Made by a program: the position numbers and the translations under genes. This document shows, piece after piece, positions 1 through 8,096 of a DNA stretch of 64,000 nt (its first letter is position 1; each line of letters begins with the position of its first letter). The stretch covers positions 992,001 to 1,056,000 of the forward strand of contig NZ_BMJB01000001.1 of the NCBI RefSeq assembly GCF_014642855.1. The letters are read 5' to 3'. The notes below the pieces were generated by a model that saw only the letters and a program-made list of their open reading frames with translations, made no database searches and was not told the DNA's origin. Source of the stretch: Edaphobacter acidisoli. GTDB taxonomy: Bacteria > Acidobacteriota > Terriglobia > Terriglobales > Acidobacteriaceae.

Positions 1-2
1 GG

Positions 3-275
3 ATGACCTTTCGCGCAGGAGACGTGCTGGAGGGCCTGGCTGCCACCGACCTCTCGCTGGCGGACGACCTGATCCACGACGCCGGGCTCTTCGTGACGCC
101 GCCGGACACACGCTCGAACACGCAACGTGTCTACGTGCCGCGGATCGCGCTGTCGGAGCTTCAGCTTGTTGCCGTCATCACGGCGCCATCACGGAAGAAA
201 CCTCTGCCTGCTCTGCCTTCGCTGCAGGAAGACCTCTTCAACTCGATGGTTCCTCCGAATACACGTCCGAATTGA
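3..275 (+). CDS. Hypothetical protein, possibly 5'-truncated by the window edge
   Basis: A 90-residue frame opens with ATG two bases into the window and ends in TAA-like stop context at 275, so the true start may lie upstream. The central part (residues about 40-60) is a beta-rich segment containing VYVPRIALSELQLVAVIT, followed by a polar tail with PSRKKPLP. The pattern of a surface strand followed by a hydrophobic strand resembles small PilZ/DUF-type domains of acidobacteria, but I do not recognise the family. No signal peptide or membrane segment is visible. The next gene is on the opposite strand and converges on it. Codon use looks like that of the neighbouring genes. Confidence 0.45.
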   Translation: MTFRAGDVLEGLAATDLSLADDLIHDAGLFVTPPDTRSNTQRVYVPRIALSELQLVAVITAPSRKKPLPALPSLQEDLFNSMVPPNTRPN

Positions 276-304
276 AGAAAGCCGGGAGAGGCAGGAGGTA
301 GAAA

Positions 305-328
305 GCGCCTTGCGGCTTCACAAGGCGC
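305..328 (-). terminator. Probable terminator of the repeat-protein gene
   Basis: GCGCCTTG (305-312) and CAAGGCGC (321-328) are perfect 8-bp inverted arms around an 8-nt loop, 22 bases beyond the stop of the minus-strand gene. Read on the minus strand the hairpin is followed by TTTCTACC, a short T-rich tail, so termination may be only moderate. Confidence 0.5.
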
Positions 329-350
329 CTGGAAGAATGCGCCGGAGATG

Positions 351-716
351 CTACTTCCCTTCCACTTTGTGGAGAGCGTCTTTGGTGCCGTTCTCTGTCT
401 TGTGTGCGGCGTCCTTGGTGCCGTTCTCTGTCTTGTGCGCGACTGTTCTGGTGCCGTTCTCAGTCTTGTGCGCGGCTGTTCTGGTGCCGTTCTCAGTCTT
501 GTGAGCGGCCTTTTTGGTTGCATGCTTGGTCTTGTGGTAAGCCTTCGTGGTTCCTTTGGCGACACCATGTCCTGCGTTCTGTGCTGCGTCCTTGGTGTCT
601 GTGCCTGCGTGCTTCATGTCCTGGCCAGCCGTCTGGGCCACGACGATTGGGGTGGAAGCCACGAGGAAGCCCAGCGAGAGGGCAAGCGCGGCTGCGCTCA
701 GTTTTGGTGCGTGCAT
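351..716 (-). CDS. Exported Lys/His/Ala-rich protein with 11-residue repeats (LEA-like)
   Basis: Start chosen at 716, not at the upstream in-frame ATG at 731, because AAGGAG (728-723) lies 6 nt before it; this gives 121 residues. Residues 1-28 form a signal peptide (MHAPKLSAAALALSLGFLVA, cleavage after VVAQ). The mature part is strongly hydrophilic and lacks cysteine and aromatic clusters. It carries an 11-residue period: four nearly identical copies of AHKTENGT with a variable (R/K)(T/D)xA joint, preceded by more divergent copies (MKHAGTDTKDAAQNAG, KTKHATKKAA). Eleven-mers rich in A, K, T, E and D are characteristic of group-3 LEA proteins and related hydrophilins, which are linked to desiccation tolerance. 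That role is inference here; a histone-like or envelope-binding role is an alternative. Confidence 0.75.
   Translation of the reverse strand: MHAPKLSAAALALSLGFLVASTPIVVAQTAGQDMKHAGTDTKDAAQNAGHGVAKGTTKAYHKTKHATKKAAHKTENGTRTAAHKTENGTRTVAHKTENGTKDAAHKTENGTKDALHKVEGK
382..513. repeat. Four tandem 33-bp coding repeats
   Basis: Units at 382-414, 415-447, 448-480 and 481-513 each encode one 11-residue repeat of the minus-strand exported protein. Units 1-2 share TTCTCTGTCTTGTG and units 3-4 share TTCTCAGTCTTGTG. This suggests recent pairwise duplication, so repeat number may differ between strains. Confidence 0.85.
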
Positions 717-1059
717 AAGTATCTCCTTCAAGTTTTAGACCGTGTGCTGCCGGATTATGTTACTGAATCCCGATGGATCTGGAATAGCTATTGGATGCGC
801 GCTTTAATATGCTCTGAGAATCATTTTGGTAGACGAACGTATGTTGAATACGCTAAAACGATTCAGTTGTCATTTTCTCTTCCGGCAAAAATCCCGATGT
901 TCAGTGCAAGACCTCGCGATGTATATTGGCTCCAGTCTGTGCGATGCCGTTTGCGCGGAGTCGTCGCGTTCTTCTTCGTCAATATGGGAGCCGTCTGGAC
1001 AGAATAGAAAGTTGTCAGGAATCGCCGGTACGGGATAACGTTTACTTGGAGTGCACTTG
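717..1059. other. Divergent intergenic region (343 bp) with one dyad
   Basis: This must hold the promoters of the minus-strand repeat protein and the plus-strand symporter. I see no convincing -35/-10 pair. TGAAT (845-849) and ATTCA (861-865) form a dyad with an 11-bp centre containing ACGCTAAAACG, which loosely resembles LacI-family operators (AAnCGnTT core). Evidence for the operator is weak. Confidence 0.25.
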
Positions 1060-2787
1060 ATGCAGGCTTTCATCGCGCTTTTTCTCGTGAGTCATCGCAT
1101 GGCGGTCCTTGCGCCGGCGGACATCGTCATCCTTGCTCTTTACTTTGGTCTGGTTGTCTTCATCGGCTTCTACGCCAAAGGCAAGGCCAATACGAGCGAA
1201 GACTTCTTCCTTGCCGGACGTGAGATGACGGCGTGGATCGCCGGGTTGAGCTTCGTCTCGGCAAACCTGGGCTCGCTGGAGTTGATGGGCTGGGCCGGCG
1301 CTTCGTATCAGTACGGCATTCTGGCCGCGCACTGGTATTGGATTGGCGCGATTCCGGCGATGCTCTTCCTGGGCATCGTGATGATGCCGTTCTACTACAT
1401 CTCGAAGACGCACTCGGTGCCGGGGTATCTGCAACTGCGCTTCGGCGAAGGCGCGCGCGGGCTGGCGGCGATCTCGTTCGGCGTGATGACCATCCTGATG
1501 AGCGGCGTGAATATGTACGCCATGGCAGTGGTGATGCAGACGATTCTGGGCTGGAACATCACGTTCAGCATCTGGGTTGGAGCGGCTACGGTCGCGCTGT
1601 ATGTGATGCTCGGCGGGCTGCGATCGGCCATTATCAACGAGGTTTTGCAGTTTGTGCTGATCTGGGCTGGCGCGGCGATGGTGCCGATTCTGGGCCTGGT
1701 TGAAGCGGGCGGGTGGACCAAACTGAAGGCGCAGATCGCTGTGAACATGGGCTCGGGCGACTACATGCACATGTGGAAGACGCTCGGCCACTTCAAAGAC
1801 AACCCGATGGGCGTGCATTGGACGGGCATCGTCTTCGGCCTTGGGTTCGTGATCAGCTTCGGCTACTGGACCACCGATTTTCTTGTGGTCCAGCGCGTGT
1901 TGAGCGCGAACAATCTGCGCGCAGCCAAGATGGCTCCGATCATCGGCTCGATCTTCAAGATGGCTGTACCGCTGATTGTCATCGTTCCGGGCCTGCTTGC
2001 GCTCGCTGTGTTGAAGAACCCCGATGGCACGCTGATGCATCTGGTTCCGGCGGACATTGCCAAGGTGACGGGCCAGCATAGCTACGACGATGTGCTGCCG
2101 CTGATGTTGATTCGCTACTGCGGACCAGGACTGCTTGGCCTGGGAATCACTGCGCTGGTCGCGGGTTTTATGAGCGGCATGGCGGGCAATGTCAGCGCGT
2201 TTTCGACCGTGTGGACGTATGACATCTACGGCGCGTTCATAAACAAGAAGGCCAGCGATAAACACTATGTTGCGATGGGCCGCTGGTCGACTGTAATTGG
2301 AATGCTGGTCTCGATCGGCACGGCGTACCTGGTGATGAACGCGGCCAGCATTATGGACTATGTGCAGGCATTGTTCAGCTTCTTTGTTGCGCCGCTGTTC
2401 GGCACGGTAATCCTGGGAATGCTCTGGAAACGCGCAACGCACTGGGGCGGATTCCTCGGCTTGCTGGCCGGTACGATGGCGTCTGTCGGGATGTTCCTCT
2501 GGGTGCACACCAACGCGCACGCGTTGCGCTACATCGCGATGAGCGCCGATGCGCAGCCGATGGCGGAGAACCTTTATCGCGCGCTGTGGAGCTGGTTGAT
2601 CTGCGTCGGCGTTACCGTAGTGGTGAGTTATATGACCAAGCCGGTCCCCATCGAACAACTCGGCGGCCTTGTCTATGGCGCGACGCCTATTCCCGATGAC
2701 GGAGCGAAGACGCTATGGCAGAAGCCGATCTTCTGGGCCATCGTGGTCATCGTCGTCTTCTTCGTCTTGAACCTGATCTTCTGGTAG
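1060..2787 (+). CDS. Sodium:solute symporter (SSS/SLC5 family)
   Basis: A 575-residue polytopic membrane protein of the sodium/solute symporter family, which couples sodium entry to uptake of sugars or other small solutes across the inner membrane. The start is ATG 1060, 8 nt after GGAG (1048-1051); a GTG at 1051 overlaps that ribosome site and is unlikely. About 14 hydrophobic helices are visible. Family features include the N-terminal SEDFFLAGREM stretch, GSLELMGWAGASYQYG in the first inverted repeat, VTGGLRS-like GGLRSAIINEV, and GYWTTDFLVVQRVLSA. An 80-residue membrane protein follows after 11 bp and an isomerase-like enzyme after that, which points to a sugar or deoxysugar substrate. The substrate itself cannot be read from sequence. 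Confidence 0.9.
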   Translation: MQAFIALFLVSHRMAVLAPADIVILALYFGLVVFIGFYAKGKANTSEDFFLAGREMTAWIAGLSFVSANLGSLELMGWAGASYQYGILAAHWYWIGAIPAMLFLGIVMMPFYYISKTHSVPGYLQLRFGEGARGLAAISFGVMTILMSGVNMYAMAVVMQTILGWNITFSIWVGAATVALYVMLGGLRSAIINEVLQFVLIWAGAAMVPILGLVEAGGWTKLKAQIAVNMGSGDYMHMWKTLGHFKDNPMGVHWTGIVFGLGFVISFGYWTTDFLVVQRVLSANNLRAAKMAPIIGSIFKMAVPLIVIVPGLLALAVLKNPDGTLMHLVPADIAKVTGQHSYDDVLPLMLIRYCGPGLLGLGITALVAGFMSGMAGNVSAFSTVWTYDIYGAFINKKASDKHYVAMGRWSTVIGMLVSIGTAYLVMNAASIMDYVQALFSFFVAPLFGTVILGMLWKRATHWGGFLGLLAGTMASVGMFLWVHTNAHALRYIAMSADAQPMAENLYRALWSWLICVGVTVVVSYMTKPVPIEQLGGLVYGATPIPDDGAKTLWQKPIFWAIVVIVVFFVLNLIFW

Positions 2788-2798
2788 GAGTGTGAGCA

Positions 2799-3041
2799 AT
2801 GGAACATCATGAGCATAAAGCGGACCCGACAGAGATTTCGATCTGGTTCTTCTGCGGCATTCTAGTGCTGGCGTATGGACTTGTGCTGCTGGTGACGGGG
2901 CTGGCGGAGTTTCACACTCCACCACCGAATGAGGTGCTGCTGCCGTGGTTGCAACCGCTGCATCCAACGCTGTGGTGGGGCTTGCTGATGACCGTACTGG
3001 GTGGAATCTATACGGTCAGGTTCAGGCCGCGCAGATCGTAG
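2799..3041 (+). CDS. Small two-helix membrane protein of the symporter operon
   Basis: Eighty residues with two hydrophobic helices (about 14-36 and 56-71) joined by a proline-rich loop (EFHTPPPNEVLLPWLQPLHP), ending in a basic tail (RFRPRRS) that should face the cytoplasm. AGGAG lies 11 bp after the symporter stop and before ATG, so it is co-transcribed and perhaps translationally coupled. I do not recognise the family. Position suggests an accessory subunit or stabiliser of the symporter, but this is inferred only from adjacency. Confidence 0.7.
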   Translation: MEHHEHKADPTEISIWFFCGILVLAYGLVLLVTGLAEFHTPPPNEVLLPWLQPLHPTLWWGLLMTVLGGIYTVRFRPRRS

Positions 3042-3128
3042 TGGTTTTGTTGGATCGTTAAGCGGCGGCGGTCGCATCGTCGCGATGATTTTATTGTTGT
3101 GTAAATCAGAAATGGATGCAGGAGTGTT

Positions 3129-4544
3129 ATGGCAAAGCAGATGACGATGGGCGTGATTGTAGGCAACCGCGGGTTCTTCCCCAGCCACCTGGCGACGAGC
3201 GGGCGACTGGAGATGATTGCCGCGCTGGAGGCAGCGGGCATCAAGCCCGTCGTGCTGACGCCCGAAGAGACGGCGCATGGCGCAGTCGAGACCTATGAAG
3301 ACGCGAAGAAGTGCGCTGCGCTTTTCAAGAAGCATGCAGCGGAGATCGACGGCATCATCATCACGCTGCCGAACTTCGGCGAAGAGCGCGGCCTGGCCGA
3401 CACGCTGCGCCTGGCCGACCTGCGCGTGCCGGTGCTGATTCAGGCGACGCCTGATCACGCGGGCAAGATGTCGATCGCCTTCCGGCGCGACAGCTTCTGC
3501 GGCAAGATGTCGATCTCGAACAACCTGAAGCAGTATGGAATTCCCTACTCGCTGACGCGCCTGCACACGGAGACGCCGGACTCGGCTGAGTTCAAGGCTG
3601 ATCTCGAATGGTTCTCTGGTGTCTGCCGCGTGGTGCGCGGGCTTAAGAACCTGCGCATCGGCGCGATTGGCGCAAGGCCGACGGCGTTCAACACGGTGCG
3701 CTACTCGGAGAAGCTGCTGGAGCGCTCGGGCATCACGGTCGAGACACTCGACCTGAGCGAGGTGATGGGCCGCATTGGCAGGATGAAGGACTCGGACGAT
3801 GCGGCGCAGGCGAAGCTGGCCGCTATCAAGAAGTACATCCCCGTCGGCCAGACGCCGGAGGCCGCGCTGGTGAAGATGGCGAAGCTCGGCGCGGTCATCG
3901 ACCAGTGGATGACGGCGAGCGAGCTGACGGTCAGCGCCGTGCAGTGCTGGACCTCAATCGAGGAGTTCCTCGGCATCGTTCCCTGCACCGTCATGAGCAT
4001 GATGAGCGAGAGCCTGATTCCTTCGGCGTGCGAGGTCGATGTGCTGGGCACACTGAGCATGTACGCGCTGACCCTGGCGAGCGAGACGCCGAGCGCGTTG
4101 CTCGACTGGAACAACAACTACGGCGACAACCCGGACAAGGCCGTCTGCTTCCACTGCTCGAATCTGCCGAAGCACTTCTTCAACGACGTGAAGATGGACT
4201 TCCAGCAGATCATCGCGGGAACTGTCGGCAAGGACAACACCTTCGGCACGCTCGACGGCACGGTGAAAGCGGGCAAGATGAGCTTCGCACGCTTCTCGAC
4301 TGACGATTTCTCCGGTGAGATTGCGGGCTACGTTGGCGAGGGCGCCTTCACGAACGATCCGCTGAATACCTTCGGCGGCGCGGGTGTGGTGGAGATTCCG
4401 AAGATGCAGGAGCTGCTGCGCTACATCTGCGAGAACGGTTTTGAGCACCACGTTGCGGCGAACTTCTCAACGACCGCAGCGCCTGTGTACGAGGCCGCCA
4501 CGAAGTATCTCGGCTGGCCGATGCACTGGCACAACCGCGGCTAA
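3129..4544 (+). CDS. L-fucose/L-arabinose isomerase-family protein
   Basis: This 471-residue protein has the fold signature of the fucose/arabinose isomerase family: an N-terminal alpha/beta domain (VGNRGFFPSHLATSGR, then IDGIIITLPNFGEE around residues 75-88), a substrate-binding middle part (AVQCWTSIEEFLGIVPCTVMSMM around 265-287, then ACEVDVLGTLSMYAL) and a C-terminal barrel with HHVAANFS. The middle part carries the acidic residues (SIEEF, CEVDV) expected to bind the metal ion. Enzymes of this family interconvert aldoses and ketoses using Mn(II) or a similar ion. The position 88 bp after the symporter pair suggests uptake and first metabolism of one sugar. The exact substrate (fucose, arabinose or a sulfonated or deoxy sugar) is open. 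Its stop codon overlaps that of the convergent minus-strand gene. Confidence 0.8.
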   Translation: MAKQMTMGVIVGNRGFFPSHLATSGRLEMIAALEAAGIKPVVLTPEETAHGAVETYEDAKKCAALFKKHAAEIDGIIITLPNFGEERGLADTLRLADLRVPVLIQATPDHAGKMSIAFRRDSFCGKMSISNNLKQYGIPYSLTRLHTETPDSAEFKADLEWFSGVCRVVRGLKNLRIGAIGARPTAFNTVRYSEKLLERSGITVETLDLSEVMGRIGRMKDSDDAAQAKLAAIKKYIPVGQTPEAALVKMAKLGAVIDQWMTASELTVSAVQCWTSIEEFLGIVPCTVMSMMSESLIPSACEVDVLGTLSMYALTLASETPSALLDWNNNYGDNPDKAVCFHCSNLPKHFFNDVKMDFQQIIAGTVGKDNTFGTLDGTVKAGKMSFARFSTDDFSGEIAGYVGEGAFTNDPLNTFGGAGVVEIPKMQELLRYICENGFEHHVAANFSTTAAPVYEAATKYLGWPMHWHNRG

Positions 4545-4750
4545 TCGGGCTCGGCTTTGCGGAGCTGCTGGTTTTTGATCAGCAGCTCCGCTACCAGCAG
4601 TTGCAGCCTCGTATTCTCTCGTTCCAACTCTTCGATATGCGCAGGGTCTGTGCGGGCCTGCGGACTGCGGTGGTAGTGAGCATGCGGTGTTTCATGCGCG
4701 GCATGCTTTTCTTGTGTGGCTCCCGCTACAGTTGGAAGTTCGTTGCTCAT
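4541..4750 (-). CDS. Small coiled-coil protein, third gene of the sigma-factor operon
   Basis: Sixty-nine residues. The N-terminal half is His-rich (EKHAAHETPHAHYHRSPQ) and could bind metal. Residues about 36-66 form a leucine-heptad coiled coil (HIEELERENTRLQLLVAEL). ATG 4750 overlaps the stop of the upstream 118-residue gene by 4 bp (ATGA), which supports translation as part of the operon. Its TAG (4543-4541) interlocks with the TAA of the convergent isomerase gene. No family is recognised. Confidence 0.6.
   Translation of the reverse strand: MSNELPTVAGATQEKHAAHETPHAHYHRSPQARTDPAHIEELERENTRLQLLVAELLIKNQQLRKAEPD
4559..4591. other. Perfect 12-bp hairpin inside a coding end
   Basis: GCGGAGCTGCTG (4559-4570) and CAGCAGCTCCGC (4580-4591) pair perfectly around GTTTTTGAT. 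The hairpin lies 15 bp after the isomerase stop and could end plus-strand transcription, while on the minus strand it encodes part of the coiled coil. No T-tract follows the hairpin on the plus strand, so terminator function is uncertain. Confidence 0.4.
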
Positions 4751-5103
4751 GGCTGCTGCTCCGCGTGAGGGGTAAATTGTCCATGGTCATGTTCCCGTCC
4801 GCGCCAGTGTCCGCAGCGCATACCTTTGCGGAACTGCTCGCGCTCTTCGGGAGTCATTTGCTCCCAGCGCTCCTTCATCCGGTGGCGCCATCCTCCGCGA
4901 CCACCGTGGCGATGAAAACCGCCGAAGAGAATCTTGCTGAGAACCAGCAAGCCGAGGGCCTGCCAGAACGTAATCATGTGCCAGCCAAATATGGCTGGAA
5001 GCAGCGCGTTCCACAGCTCTTTAACGACAAAACCCAGAACGGTTGCCGCCACTACAACAAAGAGCAGGATTTTCACCACTTTTAGAAATTTATTTTGTCT
5101 CAT
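4747..5103 (-). CDS. Membrane-anchored protein next to ECF sigma factor (possible anti-sigma)
   Basis: Start taken at ATG 5103, because AAGGAG lies 6 nt upstream and the longer frame has no ribosome site; 118 residues. A hydrophobic helix at about 11-31 (VKILLFVVVAATVLGFVVKEL) is followed by a second weaker one (IFGWHMITFWQALGLLVLSKILF). The C-terminal half is soluble, basic and rich in His, Arg and Glu, with a WEQMTPEEREQFRKGM segment like those in small heavy-metal-sensor or DUF3106-type proteins. It starts just after the sigma-factor stop, the usual place for an anti-sigma factor, but no ZAS zinc motif is present, so that role is a guess. Confidence 0.7.
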   Translation of the reverse strand: MRQNKFLKVVKILLFVVVAATVLGFVVKELWNALLPAIFGWHMITFWQALGLLVLSKILFGGFHRHGGRGGWRHRMKERWEQMTPEEREQFRKGMRCGHWRGREHDHGQFTPHAEQQP

Positions 5104-5113
5104 CTTGAACTCC

Positions 5114-5698
5114 TTACTTTCTTGCGAACTTTTCATAGTCGTCATAGATCGACTGCAACCGCTGCCTGAGATACAGCACGGCGTACCGTTTGCGCGAGAG
5201 CAGCGTGTTGATGCCCACGCCGGTCTCCTCCGATATCTCTTTGAAGCTCTTGCCCATCAATTCATGTGCGACGAAGACTTCACGCTGCGCTTCGGGCAGC
5301 TCTTCCATGGCCTCCTCCAGCGTTTCCAGCAGCAGCGACCGCGCATACTCAGCCTCGGGTCCTGCTTCAGCGGAGGGCAGTAGATCTTCCAACGTGCCGC
5401 CCTCTTCGTCCGCCGCTGGAGCATTGAGCGAGGCAGGCTTCTTGCGCCTAAACATATCGGTGATGCGGTTCCTCGCCACGGTGAACAGCCACGCGGTGAC
5501 GTGCTCGATCGGCTTCATCATCCGGTAGGCTTCGATCAGCTCGTGGAAGACATCCTGGAGGATATCTTCGGCCTCGCCGGTGTCAGCGACGCGGCGGCGA
5601 ATGAAGCTGCGCAGCTTCGGCTCGTCCCTCTCGACGGCTTCGGAGATGAGCTGGTCTTGCTCGGAGATGGTCCATTCGCTGCCCTGCATCTCGGTCAT
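5114..5698 (-). CDS. ECF-family RNA polymerase sigma factor
   Basis: An alternative sigma factor that directs RNA polymerase to a stress or envelope regulon. Region 2 is clear: DEPKLRSFIRRRVADTGEAEDILQDVF, then TAWLFTVARNRITDMFRRKK. Region 4 follows after an acidic linker: LPEAQREVFVAHELMGKSFKEISEETGV with a helix-turn-helix. Length (194 residues from ATG 5698) fits the family. The start is uncertain because ATG codons at 5746, 5698 and 5689 all lack a good ribosome site. It heads a minus-strand operon with the membrane and coiled-coil genes; ECF operons are usually autoregulated, but no matching promoter could be identified. Confidence 0.9.
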   Translation of the reverse strand: MTEMQGSEWTISEQDQLISEAVERDEPKLRSFIRRRVADTGEAEDILQDVFHELIEAYRMMKPIEHVTAWLFTVARNRITDMFRRKKPASLNAPAADEEGGTLEDLLPSAEAGPEAEYARSLLLETLEEAMEELPEAQREVFVAHELMGKSFKEISEETGVGINTLLSRKRYAVLYLRQRLQSIYDDYEKFARK

Positions 5699-5901
5699 CT
5701 GTCTCTGAAGACGGGCGGGCGGGCGGAATATTGTAGGCCGTCGCATTTTTTTTATCGTCAGCAGGCGCGCTTCCTGGTCTGAGGCAACCGCCTTGAGGAT
5801 GGACCAATCTGAATCTTGGAGCGGCCCGTAAGCGATTAGATCTGTACTGATTTACATGTCGTTCATATTTGATGTGGAGGAGTGCGATAAGCTCATCTTT
5901 T

Positions 5902-8016
5902 ATGACTGTTGCCCGGCGGACCGCAACAAAGACCAGTCGCACGAAGAAGATAGCAGACAAACCGGCGCAGGCGCTGTTCTTCAGCCGGGATGAGTCGTGG
6001 CTGCGTTTCAACCAGCGCGTGCTGGAAGAGGCCCAGGACTCGTCGAACCCGGTGCTGGAGCGGGTCAAGTTTCTTGCCATCACGGCAAGCAATCTGGACG
6101 AGTTCGTTGAGATCCGCGTCGCTGGAATCCTGCAACGCATTGAGGACGCATACAAGGGCGCGCAGCCGCTCGACGAAGGCGGTCTTCGCCCGCAGGAGCG
6201 CCTGGAGAAGCTGCGCGAGTGGCTGGCCAAGTTCGTTGATGCGCAGTATCGCTGCTGGAACGAGCAGCTTCTTCCGGCTATGAAGAAGGAGAACATCCGG
6301 GTACTGAGCTGGGACGAGCTGAGCAACGAGGCCCGCGAGCGGGCGCTTGAGTTTTATAACGCCGAGGTCGATCCCCTGCTGACCCCGGTCACCATTGATC
6401 CCTCGCACCCGTTTCCCCGCGTGCTGAACAAGGCGCTGTGCCTTGCGCTACTGCTGAGGCTGAAGCGCGGCGGGAAAAAAGCTCCGACCGTGCTTGGCGT
6501 TGTAACCGTGCCCCGCTCCCTGCCTCGCCTGGTGGCTCTGCCGGGAACGCAAGGCTTCAGCGACTTTATCCTGCTGCACGAACTCATCGAGTCGCAAGTA
6601 GAGCGGATGTACCGTGGTTACGAGGTGCTGGCCTGCTCTGCGTTTCGTGTCACGCGCAACAGCAACCTGTATATGCAGGAGGAAGAGTCGCGCTCTGTGT
6701 TGGAGAGCGTGCGCGAGGAGCTGCACAACCGGCGCAAGGGCGATGCCGTCAGGATGGAGATAGCAAGCTCCGCCGAAGAAGAGATGACGGAGCGGCTGCG
6801 CACGAACTTCGAGCTTGAACCCTGGCAGGTCTTTCGCACCGACGGCCCGGTGAATCTCTCGCGCCTGATGAATCTCTACGCCGAGGTCAAGCGGCCCGCG
6901 CTCAAGTATCCGCCGTTTGCGGGCAAAGAATTCCATCTGAGCGACAAGACTGCGGACATCTTCGAAGAGCTGCGCAAGCGCGACGTGATGCTGCATCACC
7001 CGTTCGACTCTTATAAGACGGTTGAAGATTTTATTGAAGCGGGCGCTGCCGATCCACGGGTCATCTCGATGCGGCAGACGCTGTATCGCACCAGCAAGGA
7101 CTCGCCGATCTTTCGCGCGCTGATTGAAGCCGCACAGAGCAAGGACGTGACCGTCGTCGTCGAGCTGATGGCGCGCTTCGACGAAGACTCGAATATTCGC
7201 TGGGCACGCGATCTCGAAGATGCGGGTGTTGGAGTCTCGCATGGCATCTTCGGCTTCAAGACGCACTGCAAGCTCGCACTGCTGGTGCGGCGCGATCCTG
7301 ACGGTGTGGTGCGACGTTATGCCCACCTCGGCACCGGCAACTACAATCCCGTCACGGCGCGCTTCTACACCGACATCAGTCTGCTGACGTCGCAGCCAAA
7401 GATTACCGAGGCTGCGCAGAAGGTCTTCAACTATCTGACGGCAGAGACCGTGGGCGAGTCCTACGCGCCGCTACTGGTTGCTCCGCTGACGCTCGCCGAC
7501 CGCTTCATTGCATTGATAGAACGCGAGACCGCACACGCGAAGGCAGGACAACCTGCAGCGATCGTTGCCAAGATGAACGCCCTGATCGATCCGCGCACGG
7601 TGGAGACACTCTACGCAGCCTCGCAGGCTGGAGTGGAGATCGACCTGATCATCCGCGGCATGTGTACGCTGCGGCCGGGCGTCAAAGGCCTGAGCGAACG
7701 TATTCGCGTGCGCAGCATTGTCGGACGCTTTCTGGAGCACAGCCGCATCTTCTGGTTCGCGAACTCTGGTAAGCCGGAGGTCTTCTGCGGTAGCGCCGAC
7801 TGGATGCAGCGCAACCTCTTCGAACGCTGCGAAGTCGTCTTTCCGGTAACGCAGCCTGACCTGATGAAGCGTCTGCGCGACGAGATCCTGGCTGCTTATC
7901 TAGCCGACAACACCAAAGCGCGTTTGCTGCACCCCGATGGCGAATACGTTCGCGCTTCGTCTACCGGAGAGCCAATCAATGCGCAGGAGCTGTTGATGCA
8001 ATTGTCAGCGAAATGA
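5902..8016 (+). CDS. ppk1: Polyphosphate kinase 1
   Basis: Reversibly transfers the gamma phosphate of ATP to growing polyphosphate. Typical N-terminal motif FLAITASNLDEFVEIRVAGI, head domain, and two phospholipase-D-like catalytic domains. His455 in GFKTHCKLALL, within a block ending RRYAHLGTGNYNP, matches the autophosphorylated histidine of the family (E. coli His435). His613 in GRFLEHSRIFWF matches the second conserved histidine (E. coli His592). Length of 704 residues is usual. The start is uncertain: ATG 5902 lacks a good ribosome site, whereas GGAGGAG sits 19 nt upstream, and an in-frame ATG lies at 5872. The gene stands alone, divergent from the sigma operon, and ends at a strong bidirectional terminator. 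Confidence 0.95.
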   Translation: MTVARRTATKTSRTKKIADKPAQALFFSRDESWLRFNQRVLEEAQDSSNPVLERVKFLAITASNLDEFVEIRVAGILQRIEDAYKGAQPLDEGGLRPQERLEKLREWLAKFVDAQYRCWNEQLLPAMKKENIRVLSWDELSNEARERALEFYNAEVDPLLTPVTIDPSHPFPRVLNKALCLALLLRLKRGGKKAPTVLGVVTVPRSLPRLVALPGTQGFSDFILLHELIESQVERMYRGYEVLACSAFRVTRNSNLYMQEEESRSVLESVREELHNRRKGDAVRMEIASSAEEEMTERLRTNFELEPWQVFRTDGPVNLSRLMNLYAEVKRPALKYPPFAGKEFHLSDKTADIFEELRKRDVMLHHPFDSYKTVEDFIEAGAADPRVISMRQTLYRTSKDSPIFRALIEAAQSKDVTVVVELMARFDEDSNIRWARDLEDAGVGVSHGIFGFKTHCKLALLVRRDPDGVVRRYAHLGTGNYNPVTARFYTDISLLTSQPKITEAAQKVFNYLTAETVGESYAPLLVAPLTLADRFIALIERETAHAKAGQPAAIVAKMNALIDPRTVETLYAASQAGVEIDLIIRGMCTLRPGVKGLSERIRVRSIVGRFLEHSRIFWFANSGKPEVFCGSADWMQRNLFERCEVVFPVTQPDLMKRLRDEILAAYLADNTKARLLHPDGEYVRASSTGEPINAQELLMQLSAK

Positions 8017-8053
8017 CAACGGGCTCACCGCCTCATAATTGACTATTAAATGC

Positions 8054-8090
8054 AGAATGGGCCGCATCAATAGATGATGCGGCCCATTCT
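8054..8090. terminator. Bidirectional terminator between ppk1 and the S53 protease gene
   Basis: A perfect 16-bp inverted repeat (8054-8069 with 8075-8090, arm AGAATGGGCCGCATCA) with a 5-nt loop sits between two convergent genes. T-tracts on both sides are short. Confidence 0.8.
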
Positions 8091-8096
8091 AAGGGT

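Noticed and set aside
382..513. CRISPR-like direct repeats
   Set aside because: The 33-bp units are contiguous with no spacers and encode protein repeats.
826..1038. 70-codon frame before the symporter
   Set aside because: Ser/Arg-rich composition, no ribosome site, no recognisable features.
1042..2658. Long minus-strand frame opposite the symporter gene
   Set aside because: Arg/His/Gln-rich composition with no fold pattern; the plus frame is a clear symporter. Typical high-GC antisense shadow, as are the long frames opposite 26.6-28.7 kb, 20.3-21.6 kb and 62.4-63.0 kb.
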